NCBI GenBank assembly: GCA_913030605.1
Contig: CAJWEZ010000032.1
Location: 1-50,538 of the forward strand
Origin: an uncultured Spirochaeta sp.
GTDB taxonomy: Bacteria > Spirochaetota > Spirochaetia > DSM-27196 > Alkalispirochaetaceae
Direction: 5' to 3'
Length of the DNA stretch: 50,538 nt
Both the position numbers and the translations under genes were made by a program. Under the pieces are notes generated by a model. That model was not told the DNA's origin, did no database searches, and was given only the letters and a program-made list of their open reading frames with translations. Numbering within the stretch: position 1 is the first letter of the stretch; each line of letters begins with the position of its first letter. Below are positions 30,471 through 39,721 of the stretch, one piece after another.

Positions 30471-32501
30471 ATGTTGGTGGTGACCCTGCTCCAGCACATC
30501 GCCGCCCTCGTTGCCCTCGCCGTGGTCTTCGACCTAATCGCCGATCGCATACCGGACGACCGGCGTGTTCGTGCCGCGATCTCGGGAGCTCTGTTCGGCC
30601 TCATCGCCGTTGCCGGAATCCTCACGCCCGTCCGCCTCGACGACGGGATTCTCTTCGACGGCCGCTCGGTAATCCTGACTGCGGCGGGCTATATTGCCGG
30701 TCCCGTTCCGGCCCTCATCGCCTCCGTGATCGCCGGTTCCGCACGATGGGCGATTGGCGGAGCGGGCACTCCGGCCGGGGTCACGCTCATCGTGGTCTCC
30801 GCCGCCGCCGGTTCCCTCGCATACCGTGCCCGTCTTCGCTGGCATGCGTGGAACCGCTGGTGGGCGGTCCTGGCCCTCGGCGTGTTTGTCCACGTGGTCA
30901 TGCTCCTCATCCTCCCGGTGTTCCTTCCGGGGGCAGACTCGTGGGGGCAGGTTCGACGTACTGCGACCACGGTCCTGACCGTGTTTCCCCTGGCCTTCCT
31001 CCTGATCGTGCACGTGTTTTTCAGTCAGACCGTACGACGCAATACCGCCCGGGCGGTCCGCGAGAGCGAAGCGCGGTACCGCGCCCTCTTTGAGAACCGT
31101 CACGCGCCGATGCTCGTCCTGCGCCCGGCGGACGGACGGATCGTCGACGCCAACGAGGCGGCGGTGAACCTGTACGGGTGGCGACGCGAGGAGCTCGTGA
31201 CGATGCACGTATCCGATCTCAACACCTCGGCGCCCGCGGACATTCGGGAGGCGTTTCGACGCGCTCTACTGGCCGAAGAGCGCCGCTTCGAGTTTGTTCA
31301 CCGCCGTCGCGACGGCTCCCTGATCGACGTCGAGATATCGAGTGGCGCGGTCCGCGTTCACGGCGAGGAACTCCTGTACTCGATTATCCACGACGTCACC
31401 AAGGAGAACCTCCGCAACCGCGAACTCGCGATCGCGAGCCAGTCGGTGGAACACGCCGCCATCGCGGTGTTTCGCATCGCCGAGCCCGACGCCCGCATCC
31501 ACTACGTCAACGGCCAGGCGTGCGCCAGCCTCGGCTACACCCGTGCGGAGCTTCTGTCGATGACGATCCTGGACGTGGATCCCACGTTTTCGCTCGAGCG
31601 GTGGAAAGCGCACCGTGAGGAGGTCCATCGAACCGGGGGTCGCACCTTTGAGACGATCCACCGGCGCAAGGACGGAGTCGACCTCAACGTCGAGGTCACG
31701 GTGTCGACGATCTGGTACCGCGGCGAGCGCATGTCGGTGTCGTTTGCCCGAGATATCACCGACCGCGTCCGTTCGGAGCGCGCACTCAAGCGATCCCTGG
31801 AGGAGAAGCACATACTGCTGCGGGAGGTTCATCACCGGGTGCGGAACAACCTCGCGGTGATCAACGGCCTGATCAACCTCCAGATCGATCGGCTGGACTC
31901 ACCGGAGGACTACCGCGAGGCGATCGAGAAGACCCGGGACCGGATCATGGTCATGGGCATGATCCACGACCGACTCTACCAGGATGACGATCTGGGGCAC
32001 ATCGACTTCGTCTCGTTCCTCGGACAGATCGCGCTCCACCTCCAGATGGAGTACGGCCACACCCGCACCGCCGACGTCCGTGTCCCGGAGGGCGAACTCC
32101 AGCTCGACGTCGCTCTCGCGCTCCCACTGGGACTGATCGTAAGCGAGAGTATCACCAACGCCTTTGCCCACGCCTTTCCCTCCCTGGGCGATGCACCCAC
32201 CGGCGACGCCCCCGCGGCAGATGGAGCGAGCACCGCCTCGCGGGGTGCGATCGACGTCACCGCCGACGGCGAAACCAACGGAGAGATCGTCGTTGAGATC
32301 CGCGACAACGGCGTCGGAATTCGCGAAGGGCTGGATGTCGAACACTCCGGCAACCTCGGATTCCAGCTGATGCGGTCTCTGAGTCTGCAGATCGGCGCCG
32401 AGGTATCGATCATGCCCCGCGTTGACGGAGGTGGCACCGTGGTGCGCGTGGCCGTTCCTGTGGCGGGGAACGGAACAGCCCACCGCGCGACGTCTGCGTA
32501 A
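30471..32501 (+). CDS. Membrane sensor histidine kinase (5TMR_LYT - PAS - PAS - HisKA_2)
   Basis: 676 residues. Residues 1-185: membrane region of the 5TM LytS/YhcK type (FDGRSVILTAAGYIAGPVPALIAS, then GGAGTPAGVTLIVVSAA). Residues 195-310 and 325-435: two PAS domains (RALFENRHAPMLVLRPADG; GYTRAELLSMTILDVDP). Residues 445-520: HisKA_2 with phospho-His454 in LLREVHHRVRNN, LAVINGLINLQ. Residues 550-670: ATPase with N-box SESITNAFAHAF and IRDNGVGIREG. A low-complexity Ala/Gly/Thr-rich insertion of about 25 residues sits between the N-box and the next strand. No partner regulator is adjacent; the soluble receivers at 19278 and 25929 are candidates. Confidence 0.9.
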   Translation: MLVVTLLQHIAALVALAVVFDLIADRIPDDRRVRAAISGALFGLIAVAGILTPVRLDDGILFDGRSVILTAAGYIAGPVPALIASVIAGSARWAIGGAGTPAGVTLIVVSAAAGSLAYRARLRWHAWNRWWAVLALGVFVHVVMLLILPVFLPGADSWGQVRRTATTVLTVFPLAFLLIVHVFFSQTVRRNTARAVRESEARYRALFENRHAPMLVLRPADGRIVDANEAAVNLYGWRREELVTMHVSDLNTSAPADIREAFRRALLAEERRFEFVHRRRDGSLIDVEISSGAVRVHGEELLYSIIHDVTKENLRNRELAIASQSVEHAAIAVFRIAEPDARIHYVNGQACASLGYTRAELLSMTILDVDPTFSLERWKAHREEVHRTGGRTFETIHRRKDGVDLNVEVTVSTIWYRGERMSVSFARDITDRVRSERALKRSLEEKHILLREVHHRVRNNLAVINGLINLQIDRLDSPEDYREAIEKTRDRIMVMGMIHDRLYQDDDLGHIDFVSFLGQIALHLQMEYGHTRTADVRVPEGELQLDVALALPLGLIVSESITNAFAHAFPSLGDAPTGDAPAADGASTASRGAIDVTADGETNGEIVVEIRDNGVGIREGLDVEHSGNLGFQLMRSLSLQIGAEVSIMPRVDGGGTVVRVAVPVAGNGTAHRATSA

Positions 32502-32505
32502 CGCC

Positions 32506-32533
32506 CCCGGAGCGGAAGGATCCGGACTCCGGG
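32506..32533 (+). other. GC-rich hairpin between the kinase and the next gene
   Basis: CCCGGAG (32506-32512) pairs with CTCCGGG (32527-32533) across a 14-base loop, just after the kinase stop. No T-run follows, so termination is not assured. Confidence 0.35.
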
Positions 32534-32574
32534 TGGACCCCGGGGCCGTTGGAAGCGTTATACTCTACCGTGTC

Positions 32575-33258
32575 GTGGAACTGGAACTGCTGGGACTGAC
32601 ACTCACCCACCCGATGACGTTCATTTCGGACCTGTCTCTGGCGCTTATCTGTACCACACTCGCCGCGCGGGTTCGCGACACCTCGGAGCGGCAGCGCCTC
32701 CGGTTCTCGTACTGGTTCTTTGTGCTGCTCGGGACATCGACGTTCCTGGGGGGCACCGCGCACCTGCTTCAGCGCTACGTGGGACCCGGGGCGCACTATC
32801 TCGCCTGGCTGGTGAACGGAATCTCTGTGGTGGTTGCAGAAATCGGCGCCCTGAGTCTGGTACGCCGACGCGGCATCCAGCGTGCGCTGCTCGTGGCGGC
32901 CGTGCTCCGCTACCTGGCGCTGGTATACCTGGTCGTGACCACCGGCCGCTTTCTGTGGGTCGGGCTCCACGCCGCTGTCGGATTCATCGTCGTAATCTCG
33001 ACGATCCACGTGGCCCATTCGCTGCGGTCGGGTGACCGCGGGTATATGGTTGCACCGCTGGCGACCGTGGTCATGCTGATCCCGGCGACGACCCACGCGT
33101 TGAACGTCTCTCTCGGAGCGGCGTTCGATCGGAACGTGGTGAGCCACATCCTGCTGATCCCGGCGCTGTATCTCCTGGCATCGGCGTTCGATCGCGAGTA
33201 CCGTATCGCCGATGGCGACCGCCGGGTGCCGGAACCGGATCTCCCGCCCTCGCGATAG
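32575..33258 (+). CDS. Seven-helix membrane protein, unknown (DUF6962-like)
   Basis: About 227 residues with six or seven predicted membrane helices and a polar tail. The pattern (FISDLSLALICTTLAARV, then a central GTAHLL, then ISTIHVAHSLRSGDRGY) resembles a family I recall as DUF6962, uncharacterised. GTG at 32575 is chosen: TACTCT (32561-32566) ends 8 bases before it and the hydrophobic region begins at once. The frame remains open upstream into the kinase gene. It ends 52 bases from the convergent acyltransferase. Confidence 0.65.
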   Translation: MELELLGLTLTHPMTFISDLSLALICTTLAARVRDTSERQRLRFSYWFFVLLGTSTFLGGTAHLLQRYVGPGAHYLAWLVNGISVVVAEIGALSLVRRRGIQRALLVAAVLRYLALVYLVVTTGRFLWVGLHAAVGFIVVISTIHVAHSLRSGDRGYMVAPLATVVMLIPATTHALNVSLGAAFDRNVVSHILLIPALYLLASAFDREYRIADGDRRVPEPDLPPSR

Positions 33259-33310
33259 CGCGAACGTCGTCGGGAGTTCCTGTGTTGCACGCTGCCCCGA
33301 CGGTTCCGAT

Positions 33311-34483
33311 CTACGCCGGTCGTCCCACGCGATGGCGCACGGCAGCGACGGCTTCGGCGATCAGCCACGGAACCGCCACCGATACCGCGATCCCGATGAG
33401 CCACGCGACAATCCGGGGCAGCCAGGGCAGCGCCCTGAGCCCCATGAGGGTGGGATACAGCACCACTGGATGGAAAAAGTAGATCCAGTACGACGCCGAC
33501 GAGAGTCGCCTGAGCCGTGGACCCCACTGTTCCAGAAAGACGCGGGCAAACGCCAGCGACAGCATCAGCCACGTGAACACCGTGCCACTGAAGAGAAGCG
33601 CCGTCACCGCCTGAACCACCACATCGTCGCGGGCGGCCGCGGGAATCACGACGCGGTTTGCCAGATATCCCAGCATTGCGACTACAGCCAGAAGAGACCA
33701 GGTGGGCAGTCCGGGCCAGGCCCGTTCATCGCGGAGCCATTCGCGGTGCAGCCAGCGACCCCGCCCCGCGCCGAGACCAAGGACATAGTACGCGACGTAC
33801 AGCCCGATTCGGTTCGGCTGCACGACCAGGATGTATCCCCAGTTCCGCCACGCGTCGAGGGGTACGCGGCGGTGCACCAGAAAGAACAGCAGCGCGGTGA
33901 TCACCCAAAATCCGCCGAGGCGCGCGTATCTCCGTCTCCGCGATGCGGTGGAGCACGCGTCCACGTCCCGTTCCAGCCATGCCCAAACGCCAGGCACCCG
34001 GGCAACGAGGGATGTCAGCACGAACAGCAGAAAGAGCACGCCGAGGAACCAGTATACCGACTGCTGATACCACGGCCCCCAGAACGGCCCGCTCCAAAAC
34101 GCAACGAGCCCGTCACCGAGGCCCCGGGACGCCAGGGCGAGATACGCCGTTGGCGGCGCCAGGAGCAACGATCCGATGACCCAGGGCGCGCCGATTCGCA
34201 GCGCCTTGCCACGGAGGAAGGGGCCGGGTCCGCGGCGGACCAGGGACGCCCAGGCGAAGTAACCGGAGAGAAAGAACAGAATCGGCATGATCGGGACGTC
34301 TATGGCCAGGACCAGCAGGGTATACGCCAGGGAGCCGGGCGGGTCGACCACGTACCACCACTCCGGCGCGTACGCCATGAACGTCATCGATGCGTGGAGG
34401 ATCACCACCCCGACGATCACCAGAAACCTGAGATGGTCGAGCCCGTTGAGCCGGACTCGGGTGAGAGAACTCTGTGATGTCAT
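33311..34483 (-). CDS. Membrane acyltransferase 3 family protein
   Basis: 390 residues with about ten membrane helices. Signatures of the acyltransferase-3 family: LDHLRFLVIVGVVILHASMTF (the family's first helix with its conserved His), PILFFLSGYFAW, and a late YWIYFFHPVVLYPTLM. These enzymes move acyl groups from CoA or other donors to sugars or lipids of the envelope. ATG at 34483 has AAGGGG about 10 bases upstream; a longer frame reaches 34831 over the RNase candidate. It is last in a minus-strand run. The acceptor is unknown. Confidence 0.88.
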   Translation of the reverse strand: MTSQSSLTRVRLNGLDHLRFLVIVGVVILHASMTFMAYAPEWWYVVDPPGSLAYTLLVLAIDVPIMPILFFLSGYFAWASLVRRGPGPFLRGKALRIGAPWVIGSLLLAPPTAYLALASRGLGDGLVAFWSGPFWGPWYQQSVYWFLGVLFLLFVLTSLVARVPGVWAWLERDVDACSTASRRRRYARLGGFWVITALLFFLVHRRVPLDAWRNWGYILVVQPNRIGLYVAYYVLGLGAGRGRWLHREWLRDERAWPGLPTWSLLAVVAMLGYLANRVVIPAAARDDVVVQAVTALLFSGTVFTWLMLSLAFARVFLEQWGPRLRRLSSASYWIYFFHPVVLYPTLMGLRALPWLPRIVAWLIGIAVSVAVPWLIAEAVAAVRHRVGRPA

Positions 34484-34517
34484 GAACGAAACCCCTTCGG
34501 GTTCAGGATAGACCGCT

Positions 34518-35240
34518 TCATGCGCCGGGGCAATCCTGCGGCGGGGAATCGCGGAGCTCGGCCTCCGCTTCACCGAAATGGAACGACGCGGCTCCTGCAG
34601 CGGCCTTGACCGGCATACGCAGGCGCCAGAGGGATCGACGATGCCACTGCGACGCCCGGCGCCAGTCTCGAAACCGGTCGTTGCTGACCACCAGGCCACC
34701 GGCGTCCCGGGCGATCTCAAGCAGAATGGCATCGGCGGGAGTGCCGCCTGGTGCCACCTCAACGCGGTCGCACCAGGATTTGAGGAGCGCAGGGTCGTCC
34801 CGGACCAGGTGCGAAAGATTTGCATCCGCAACCGCCACGATCTCGCGGCACCCCAAGGACCGCAGCCTGAGCACGACCTTCTCCACCGGCGCCAGGCGCG
34901 CCGGCGCTCCAGCGTCGCGGTGGCGGAGGGTCCACACGAGATTGTTCACATCCAGGATAGCCCGGCGTCGTTCCTCACCCGTCCAACGCCGGCGTCCGAG
35001 ACCGTCGGGCATCGCGAACGCCAGGCAACGGAGACGGTCATCGGCCAGCACGGTATCGCGAAGCCGCGCCGGGTCTGCGAGCGCCTCCTCCAGCTCCGGC
35101 GAGGGGCGCCCCACGGCGCCACGGCGGAGCGCGATGCGCAGGTTGTTGAGCGTGATTCGCTGACCGGGCGGTACGGACCGCACAAGGTCGGCCAGACGGT
35201 CCGCGGTCTCCTCAGACACCGTCACATGATTCGGCGTCAC
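34518..35240 (-). CDS. PIN/NYN-type ribonuclease candidate (Zc3h12a-like)
   Basis: 240 residues. ILDVNNLVWTLRHRD (about 90-104) and the later DAILLEIARDAGGLVVSNDRFRDW are a good match to the NYN/PIN-type RNase fold of Zc3h12a proteins. In that fold Asp residues at the strand ends bind the metal: Asp in LDVNN, Asp in PADAILLE, Asp in SNDRF. Further acidic residues sit in VAVADANLSHLV. Likely a metal-dependent RNA endonuclease acting on its own; no antitoxin-like partner is adjacent. GTG at 35240 overlaps the stop of the upstream oxidoreductase gene (GTGA). Confidence 0.7.
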   Translation of the reverse strand: MTPNHVTVSEETADRLADLVRSVPPGQRITLNNLRIALRRGAVGRPSPELEEALADPARLRDTVLADDRLRCLAFAMPDGLGRRRWTGEERRRAILDVNNLVWTLRHRDAGAPARLAPVEKVVLRLRSLGCREIVAVADANLSHLVRDDPALLKSWCDRVEVAPGGTPADAILLEIARDAGGLVVSNDRFRDWRRASQWHRRSLWRLRMPVKAAAGAASFHFGEAEAELRDSPPQDCPGA

Positions 35241-36265
35241 CTCTCCGACGCCGCAACCCGGACGATCGTACGTCCCCGGTGCGAGCCGTTCAGCAGTCCG
35301 TTCGCCACCTCCGGGACGTCGTCCAGTGCGATCTCGGAGACCGCCGACTCCACCGTCAAGCGTCGCAGGTCCGTGGCGATCCGGCCCCAGACGCGACGAC
35401 GTTCCGCGATCGGGGTCTGGACCGAGTCAATGCCGTACAACTGCACGCCGCGGAGGATGAAGGGAAACACAGTGAGCGGAAGCTCGGCGTCGCGAGTCAG
35501 GCCGCAGCACGTAACCGGCGCGCCGTACCCGGCAGCCTTTACCATGCCCGCCAGGATCGTTCCGCCGGTGGTGTCCACGCCCCCGATCCAGCGACCTTTG
35601 GCGATCGGCCGCTCGGCGTCGGCGGCGACGGCATCGCGGTCCACCACCTCCTCCGCACCGAGGTCGGTGAGACGCTGTCGCGCCTTCGCGTCATCCGCCT
35701 TGCCGGTGGAAGCGGTCACGGCGTACCCGAGTCCCGAAAGCATCGCCACCGCGATCGATCCCACGCCGCCGCCGGCGCCGGAGACCACCACGGGACCGTC
35801 GGGGGCGGCACCGCCATCGGGACGCAGGACGCGATCGATCCGTTCCACCGACAGCGCCGCGGTGTACCCCGCGGTTCCGTAGGCCATCGCCTCCCGCGGT
35901 GCGAGGCCGTCCGGGAGCGGCACGACCCAGTCCGCCGGCACCCGGATGTACTCGCTGAACCCGCCCCAGGTGTTCATCCCCAGGTCGTATCCGTGGACGA
36001 CGACAGCGCGACCGGGCGGCACGGCACCGTCCGCCGACTCAACCACCTCGCCGGCGGCGTCGATCCCGGGGGTATGCGGGTACGATCGGGTCACGCCACG
36101 GTTTCCCGCCAGGGACAGCGCATCCTTGTAGTTCAGCGAGGAGTACTGAACACGAACCAGCACCTCTCCCGCGGGGAGGTCATCGGGTGAGAACTCCTCG
36201 ATCCGCGCGCTCATCGTTCCATCGTTTTCGTGGACCCGCAGGGCCCGAAACCGGCTTGTGCTCAT
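35237..36265 (-). CDS. YhdH/AcuI-type zinc-free alcohol dehydrogenase family oxidoreductase
   Basis: 342 residues, medium-chain dehydrogenase/reductase without a zinc site. The N-terminus (FRALRVHENDG...ARIEEFSPDDLP...VRVQYSSLNYKDALSLAGN) matches the YhdH/AcuI (acrylyl-CoA reductase-like) branch. The NADPH-binding motif is SGAGGGVGSIAVAMLSGLGY, and CCGLTRDAELPLTVFPFILRGVQLYGIDSV is typical of this branch. AAGGAGG lies 6 bases before the ATG at 36265, so this start is chosen over 36283. It is first in a run with the RNase candidate and acyltransferase. Substrate not readable. Confidence 0.9.
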   Translation of the reverse strand: MSTSRFRALRVHENDGTMSARIEEFSPDDLPAGEVLVRVQYSSLNYKDALSLAGNRGVTRSYPHTPGIDAAGEVVESADGAVPPGRAVVVHGYDLGMNTWGGFSEYIRVPADWVVPLPDGLAPREAMAYGTAGYTAALSVERIDRVLRPDGGAAPDGPVVVSGAGGGVGSIAVAMLSGLGYAVTASTGKADDAKARQRLTDLGAEEVVDRDAVAADAERPIAKGRWIGGVDTTGGTILAGMVKAAGYGAPVTCCGLTRDAELPLTVFPFILRGVQLYGIDSVQTPIAERRRVWGRIATDLRRLTVESAVSEIALDDVPEVANGLLNGSHRGRTIVRVAASER

Positions 36266-36280
36266 CCGGCACCTCCTTGG

Positions 36281-36320
36281 CAAAAAAAAGGGGCGTCATC
36301 ACCGACCGGTGACGACGCCC
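36281..36320 (-). terminator. Rho-independent terminator of the FecR/PEGA lipoprotein gene
   Basis: Hairpin arms GGGCGTCATCACCG (36291-36304) and CGGTGACGACGCCC (36307-36320) with one A:C mismatch, preceded on the plus strand by eight A. On the minus strand this is a GC-rich stem followed by a U-run. It lies 38 bases after the lipoprotein stop and just before the next gene's ribosome-binding site. Confidence 0.88.
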
Positions 36321-36358
36321 AATGTTCGATCAATGGTATCCCGTCGGACGGGGACAGG

Positions 36359-39300
36359 CTACATTCCCGCGGGGTGAACGACAACCGCCTGCCCGGAGGC
36401 CAGCGGAACGATCAGGCGCTCCCCCACCGCCACAGGCGCACCGGCGATCCCCGCCGGCATCCGCAGTCGTGCGGTGACCGCACCGGTCGCGGGGTTGATC
36501 CGCCGCAGCTCACCGGCGGTGGTACCGTAGTACACCGAGCCACCGAGCGCCACCGGCGACCCTGCCGCCCCGGTGAGCACAAAGCGCTGCGACCCGTCGT
36601 CGGTGTTGAGCGCCACGATTTCGGCACGGGTGTAGTAGAACACCGTCGCCCCGGCCACCACGGGGTCAACAAACGCGCCCCGCCCGCCGGCAAGCGACTG
36701 CTCCCAGAGCTGCGAACCGCTGGCGATATCAACCGCGGTGGCGACTCCGCGACGCCCCACCATGAAGACCCGCGCGCCATCCGAAGCCGGCGCCAGTGCC
36801 ACCGGCTGTGACATGCCCGTGGGCACGGTGGCCTGGACCGCACCGCTGGAGGGGTCAATGACAAGCACCTGACCCTGCTGGTCGGCGATCACCACCGAAC
36901 CGGAGACGACCGCCGGTGTCATCTTGGATCCTCCGGGAACGGGGATCGTCGTGCCCGTGGGGTTCCCCTGGGCATCGAGAACGGTGAGCGCCTCGTCCGA
37001 CGGCAGCAGCCACCGGTTGCCCCAGGCGACGGGCCGCCGCCCGAACAGGTGCGAACCCGAACCGCTCAGGGCGCTCCGGCTGAGAACCGCGCCGCTGGAT
37101 GCGTTCAGCATGACCAGCTCCGCGGCGCCGGAGAACGCAACCACGCCGTCGGATACGACGGGCATGGAGTTCTCGTTGCTGGTGTTGCCGGTGTCGGCGC
37201 TCCATGCGACCGTGCCGGCGGGATCAACGGCGTATACCGTGCCGCCCTGATCCGCGCCGTACGCGCGTTGTCCGTCGCTTGCCAGCGCCCGTACCAGCGG
37301 CGTCGGTGCCACGTCCACGGTTGCTTCGATCGGTCGAGGATCCAGCCGCAGCTGCAGGCTGGATCCACCCGCCTCAACGACCACGCTCCGCTGGATATCG
37401 GCGAAGCCCGGCCGCGATGCCTGCACCGTGACGCGCTGCGCCACCGGGAACTGACGCTGGGCGCGACCGGTTCCCGCGGCCCGTCCGTCGATGCGAATCG
37501 CCGCGTCCGCCGGCTGCGCGGTGACCGTAAGGTTCGCCATCTGCCGCTCCAGTGAGAACCGCAGCGGTGTCGTACCGGCACCGACGGTGACCGTGCGCTC
37601 CTGCGACACGTAGCCGTCCTGGCGAGCTGATACGGTGACTTCCTGACCCGACGGAAGCTGCTGCTGCACCGTTCCCGTCCCTGCGACGCTGCCGTTGAAC
37701 AGAATCTGCGCCGAGGCCGGTGTCACACTGACGTTGAGCGTTCCCAGGTCTCGGGACAGCTCATAGCGCAGGGGATTCTCACCCTCCTGGATGGTGACCG
37801 GCACCTGAACCGTGGCGTAGTCCTGTCGACGGATCGTCACGGAAATTTCCTGCCCAGCGGGAAACTCCCGGGAGACGCTGCCACGTCCGGCGGACCGGCC
37901 GTTCAGCAGGATCTCCGCGTCCCGCGGTGTAACCTCGATGTCCAGGGTGCCAATGAGCTGTTCGAGCTGGAAGCGGACCGCATCGGCGGTCCCCTCAACC
38001 GTCACCTCCCGTTCCGCGGGCCGATACCCGTCCAGGGCTACCTCGACCTGGACAACATCACCGAGCGGTCGCTCAACGGTGGCACTTCCGGTGCCCACGA
38101 CCTCTCCGTCGATGCGAATCTCGGCCTCCGGCGGCTCGGCCTCGACGCGAATACCGGCGATCGATCGCTGCAGCGAAAAACTCACCGGCTCCATGCCGTT
38201 GGATACGGTAACCGTCTGCTCCGCGCTGTCGTACCCGTCCAGCTCGGCCCGCACGGCGACCTCCGTCTCCGGCGGGAACTCGCGGGTCACCGCCCCGGTC
38301 CCCACCGCGTCGCCGTCGATAAAGATCTCGGCGTCGGCGGGCTCAACGGATACCTGAAGCGCCACGGGCTCCGGTTCGGGTTCCGGCTCCGGCGGACGCT
38401 CCGCCAGACTGACGGTGTAGGCGCGACCGCGATTCTCATCCACCGTCAGGGACAGGGTTTCGTCAACGTACCCGTCTCTGGTAATCGTGAACGTGAGATC
38501 CTCCCCCGGAAGGAACACCGCGGAAAACCGACCGGCGCCAACCGGCCGTCCGTCGAGGGCGATCCGCGCGTCGGCGGGTTCAACCCGGACGCGGACCGGC
38601 ACGAGTGTCGGAGCCGGTTCCGCCTCCTGCCCGGTTTCCTCGGATGTGGTTCGGGCGGCCACCGGAATCACGCGTATGTCGTCTATCTGCTGAAGTTCCT
38701 GTCGCGAAGCCTCCGAGATGTTCTGCCGCTTGCGGGAGGTCTCCTCCTGAACGCGGGAGGCGGTCTGCTCGGCGGCGGCGTTGAGACGCTCCTGAACCTG
38801 CGCGACGTCCACCGTCTGTCCCTGCGCGGTCTGCGTTTCGACCTCGGTAATGACCTGCTCGATCTCCTGGACCGCCATCTCCGCGGCGGCGGCATCCTCC
38901 TGGTTGAGTTCCGCCTCCTGGTTGGGCTCAATGACCGGAGCTTCGTCCTCCAGTCGCTGGATCGCGGCCTCAACCGCCTCAGCCGCCTCTCCGGTCTGGG
39001 CGGCGCGTTCGCGCAAGCGCTGGGGATCCGCCGCCGGCGGCACCAGGGCAACCCGCCCCTCGCGCACCGCAACGCGGGTACCCGTGTTTTCATCGACGTT
39101 TACGCCGAACTCCGTACCGCGGACGCCCATGACCGCGGTCTCGGTTCTCACCTCGTAGGTATCGTTTCCGGCCAGGCGGTTCACCTTGTTGAGAACCGAT
39201 CCCGACACAACGCGCAGATCGAAGGCGCCTCCGGCGGGGTCGATCACGATATCGTCCAGCCGGATCGTTGTCGCTTCCTGGACCCGTACCGAACCGAGGT

Positions 39301-39628
39301 TTCCGGCCTGGAGCTCCACATAGCCGGTGTCCACGGTGAGTTGCTCGCCCGGCTGCAGGTAGTCGCCGATGTCCGCGAGGAACTCGTCACCGTCCCGTTG
39401 CAGCCAGGCGTCGCCGGTCACAAAGGTGATCAGCGCGTGGTCGATCTCCGGAACCTCGATCGTGTCGAGTTCCTCCTCCTCAACCACGGCCTGCGGCTGT
39501 GCCGCCGGTTCCGGTGCCGGTTGCGGTTCCGCCGTCTGGGTACCTCCCCCGCCTCCGCAGGCAACGAGGATGGCGGCCAGTCCGAACGCCAACGTCAGTT
39601 TCAGAACGGTTTGATATGCACGTTTCAT
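36359..39628 (-). CDS. FecR - PEGA x6 - beta-propeller lipoprotein
   Basis: 1089 residues. Signal peptide with lipobox LVAC (lipid-modified Cys24), then a Pro/Glu/Ala-rich linker. Residues 60-190: FecR-type beta domain (ALITFVTGDAWLQRDG, VMGVRGTEFGV, VAVREGRV). Residues 190-320: acidic, Glu/Gln-rich, coiled-coil-like segment. Residues 330-750: six PEGA repeats, each of about 67 residues, starting with V-x-P-x-x-A-x-I-x-(I/L)-(D/N)-G-x-x-(V/A)-G and ending in a DGY-like turn and a short strand. Residues 755-1089: a PQQ-like beta-propeller (GGTVYAVDPAGTVAW, VLVIDPSSGAV). It should stand on an outer or inner membrane face and bind glycan or protein. ATG at 39628 has AAGGGG 10 bases upstream. Monocistronic, with its own terminator. 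Confidence 0.92.
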   Translation of the reverse strand: MKRAYQTVLKLTLAFGLAAILVACGGGGGTQTAEPQPAPEPAAQPQAVVEEEELDTIEVPEIDHALITFVTGDAWLQRDGDEFLADIGDYLQPGEQLTVDTGYVELQAGNLGSVRVQEATTIRLDDIVIDPAGGAFDLRVVSGSVLNKVNRLAGNDTYEVRTETAVMGVRGTEFGVNVDENTGTRVAVREGRVALVPPAADPQRLRERAAQTGEAAEAVEAAIQRLEDEAPVIEPNQEAELNQEDAAAAEMAVQEIEQVITEVETQTAQGQTVDVAQVQERLNAAAEQTASRVQEETSRKRQNISEASRQELQQIDDIRVIPVAARTTSEETGQEAEPAPTLVPVRVRVEPADARIALDGRPVGAGRFSAVFLPGEDLTFTITRDGYVDETLSLTVDENRGRAYTVSLAERPPEPEPEPEPVALQVSVEPADAEIFIDGDAVGTGAVTREFPPETEVAVRAELDGYDSAEQTVTVSNGMEPVSFSLQRSIAGIRVEAEPPEAEIRIDGEVVGTGSATVERPLGDVVQVEVALDGYRPAEREVTVEGTADAVRFQLEQLIGTLDIEVTPRDAEILLNGRSAGRGSVSREFPAGQEISVTIRRQDYATVQVPVTIQEGENPLRYELSRDLGTLNVSVTPASAQILFNGSVAGTGTVQQQLPSGQEVTVSARQDGYVSQERTVTVGAGTTPLRFSLERQMANLTVTAQPADAAIRIDGRAAGTGRAQRQFPVAQRVTVQASRPGFADIQRSVVVEAGGSSLQLRLDPRPIEATVDVAPTPLVRALASDGQRAYGADQGGTVYAVDPAGTVAWSADTGNTSNENSMPVVSDGVVAFSGAAELVMLNASSGAVLSRSALSGSGSHLFGRRPVAWGNRWLLPSDEALTVLDAQGNPTGTTIPVPGGSKMTPAVVSGSVVIADQQGQVLVIDPSSGAVQATVPTGMSQPVALAPASDGARVFMVGRRGVATAVDIASGSQLWEQSLAGGRGAFVDPVVAGATVFYYTRAEIVALNTDDGSQRFVLTGAAGSPVALGGSVYYGTTAGELRRINPATGAVTARLRMPAGIAGAPVAVGERLIVPLASGQAVVVHPAGM

Positions 39629-39655
39629 GACATGTTTACCCCTTGCGCCACTCAT

Positions 39656-39685
39656 AGCCTACCACGGTAGCGGGTCAGTAGTCAG
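39656..39685 (-). promoter_or_regulatory. Promoter of the FecR/PEGA lipoprotein gene, with a 12-bp palindrome
   Basis: Minus strand: CTGACT (39680-39685), 18 bases, TAGGCT (39656-39661). The near-perfect palindrome CTACCACGGTAG (39659-39670) overlaps the -10 box and could be an operator. The leader is about 20 bases and has AAGGGG. Confidence 0.5.
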
Positions 39686-39721
39686 GTTTTGCAGTTGCGG
39701 AAATTCAAATTTCGTGGGTCA

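Noticed and set aside
28488..30497. Minus-strand open frame with an AGSSTS-type repeat
   Set aside because: The apparent protein repeat is only the reverse reading of the 18-bp tandem DNA repeat; the plus strand encodes the LtaS-like protein.
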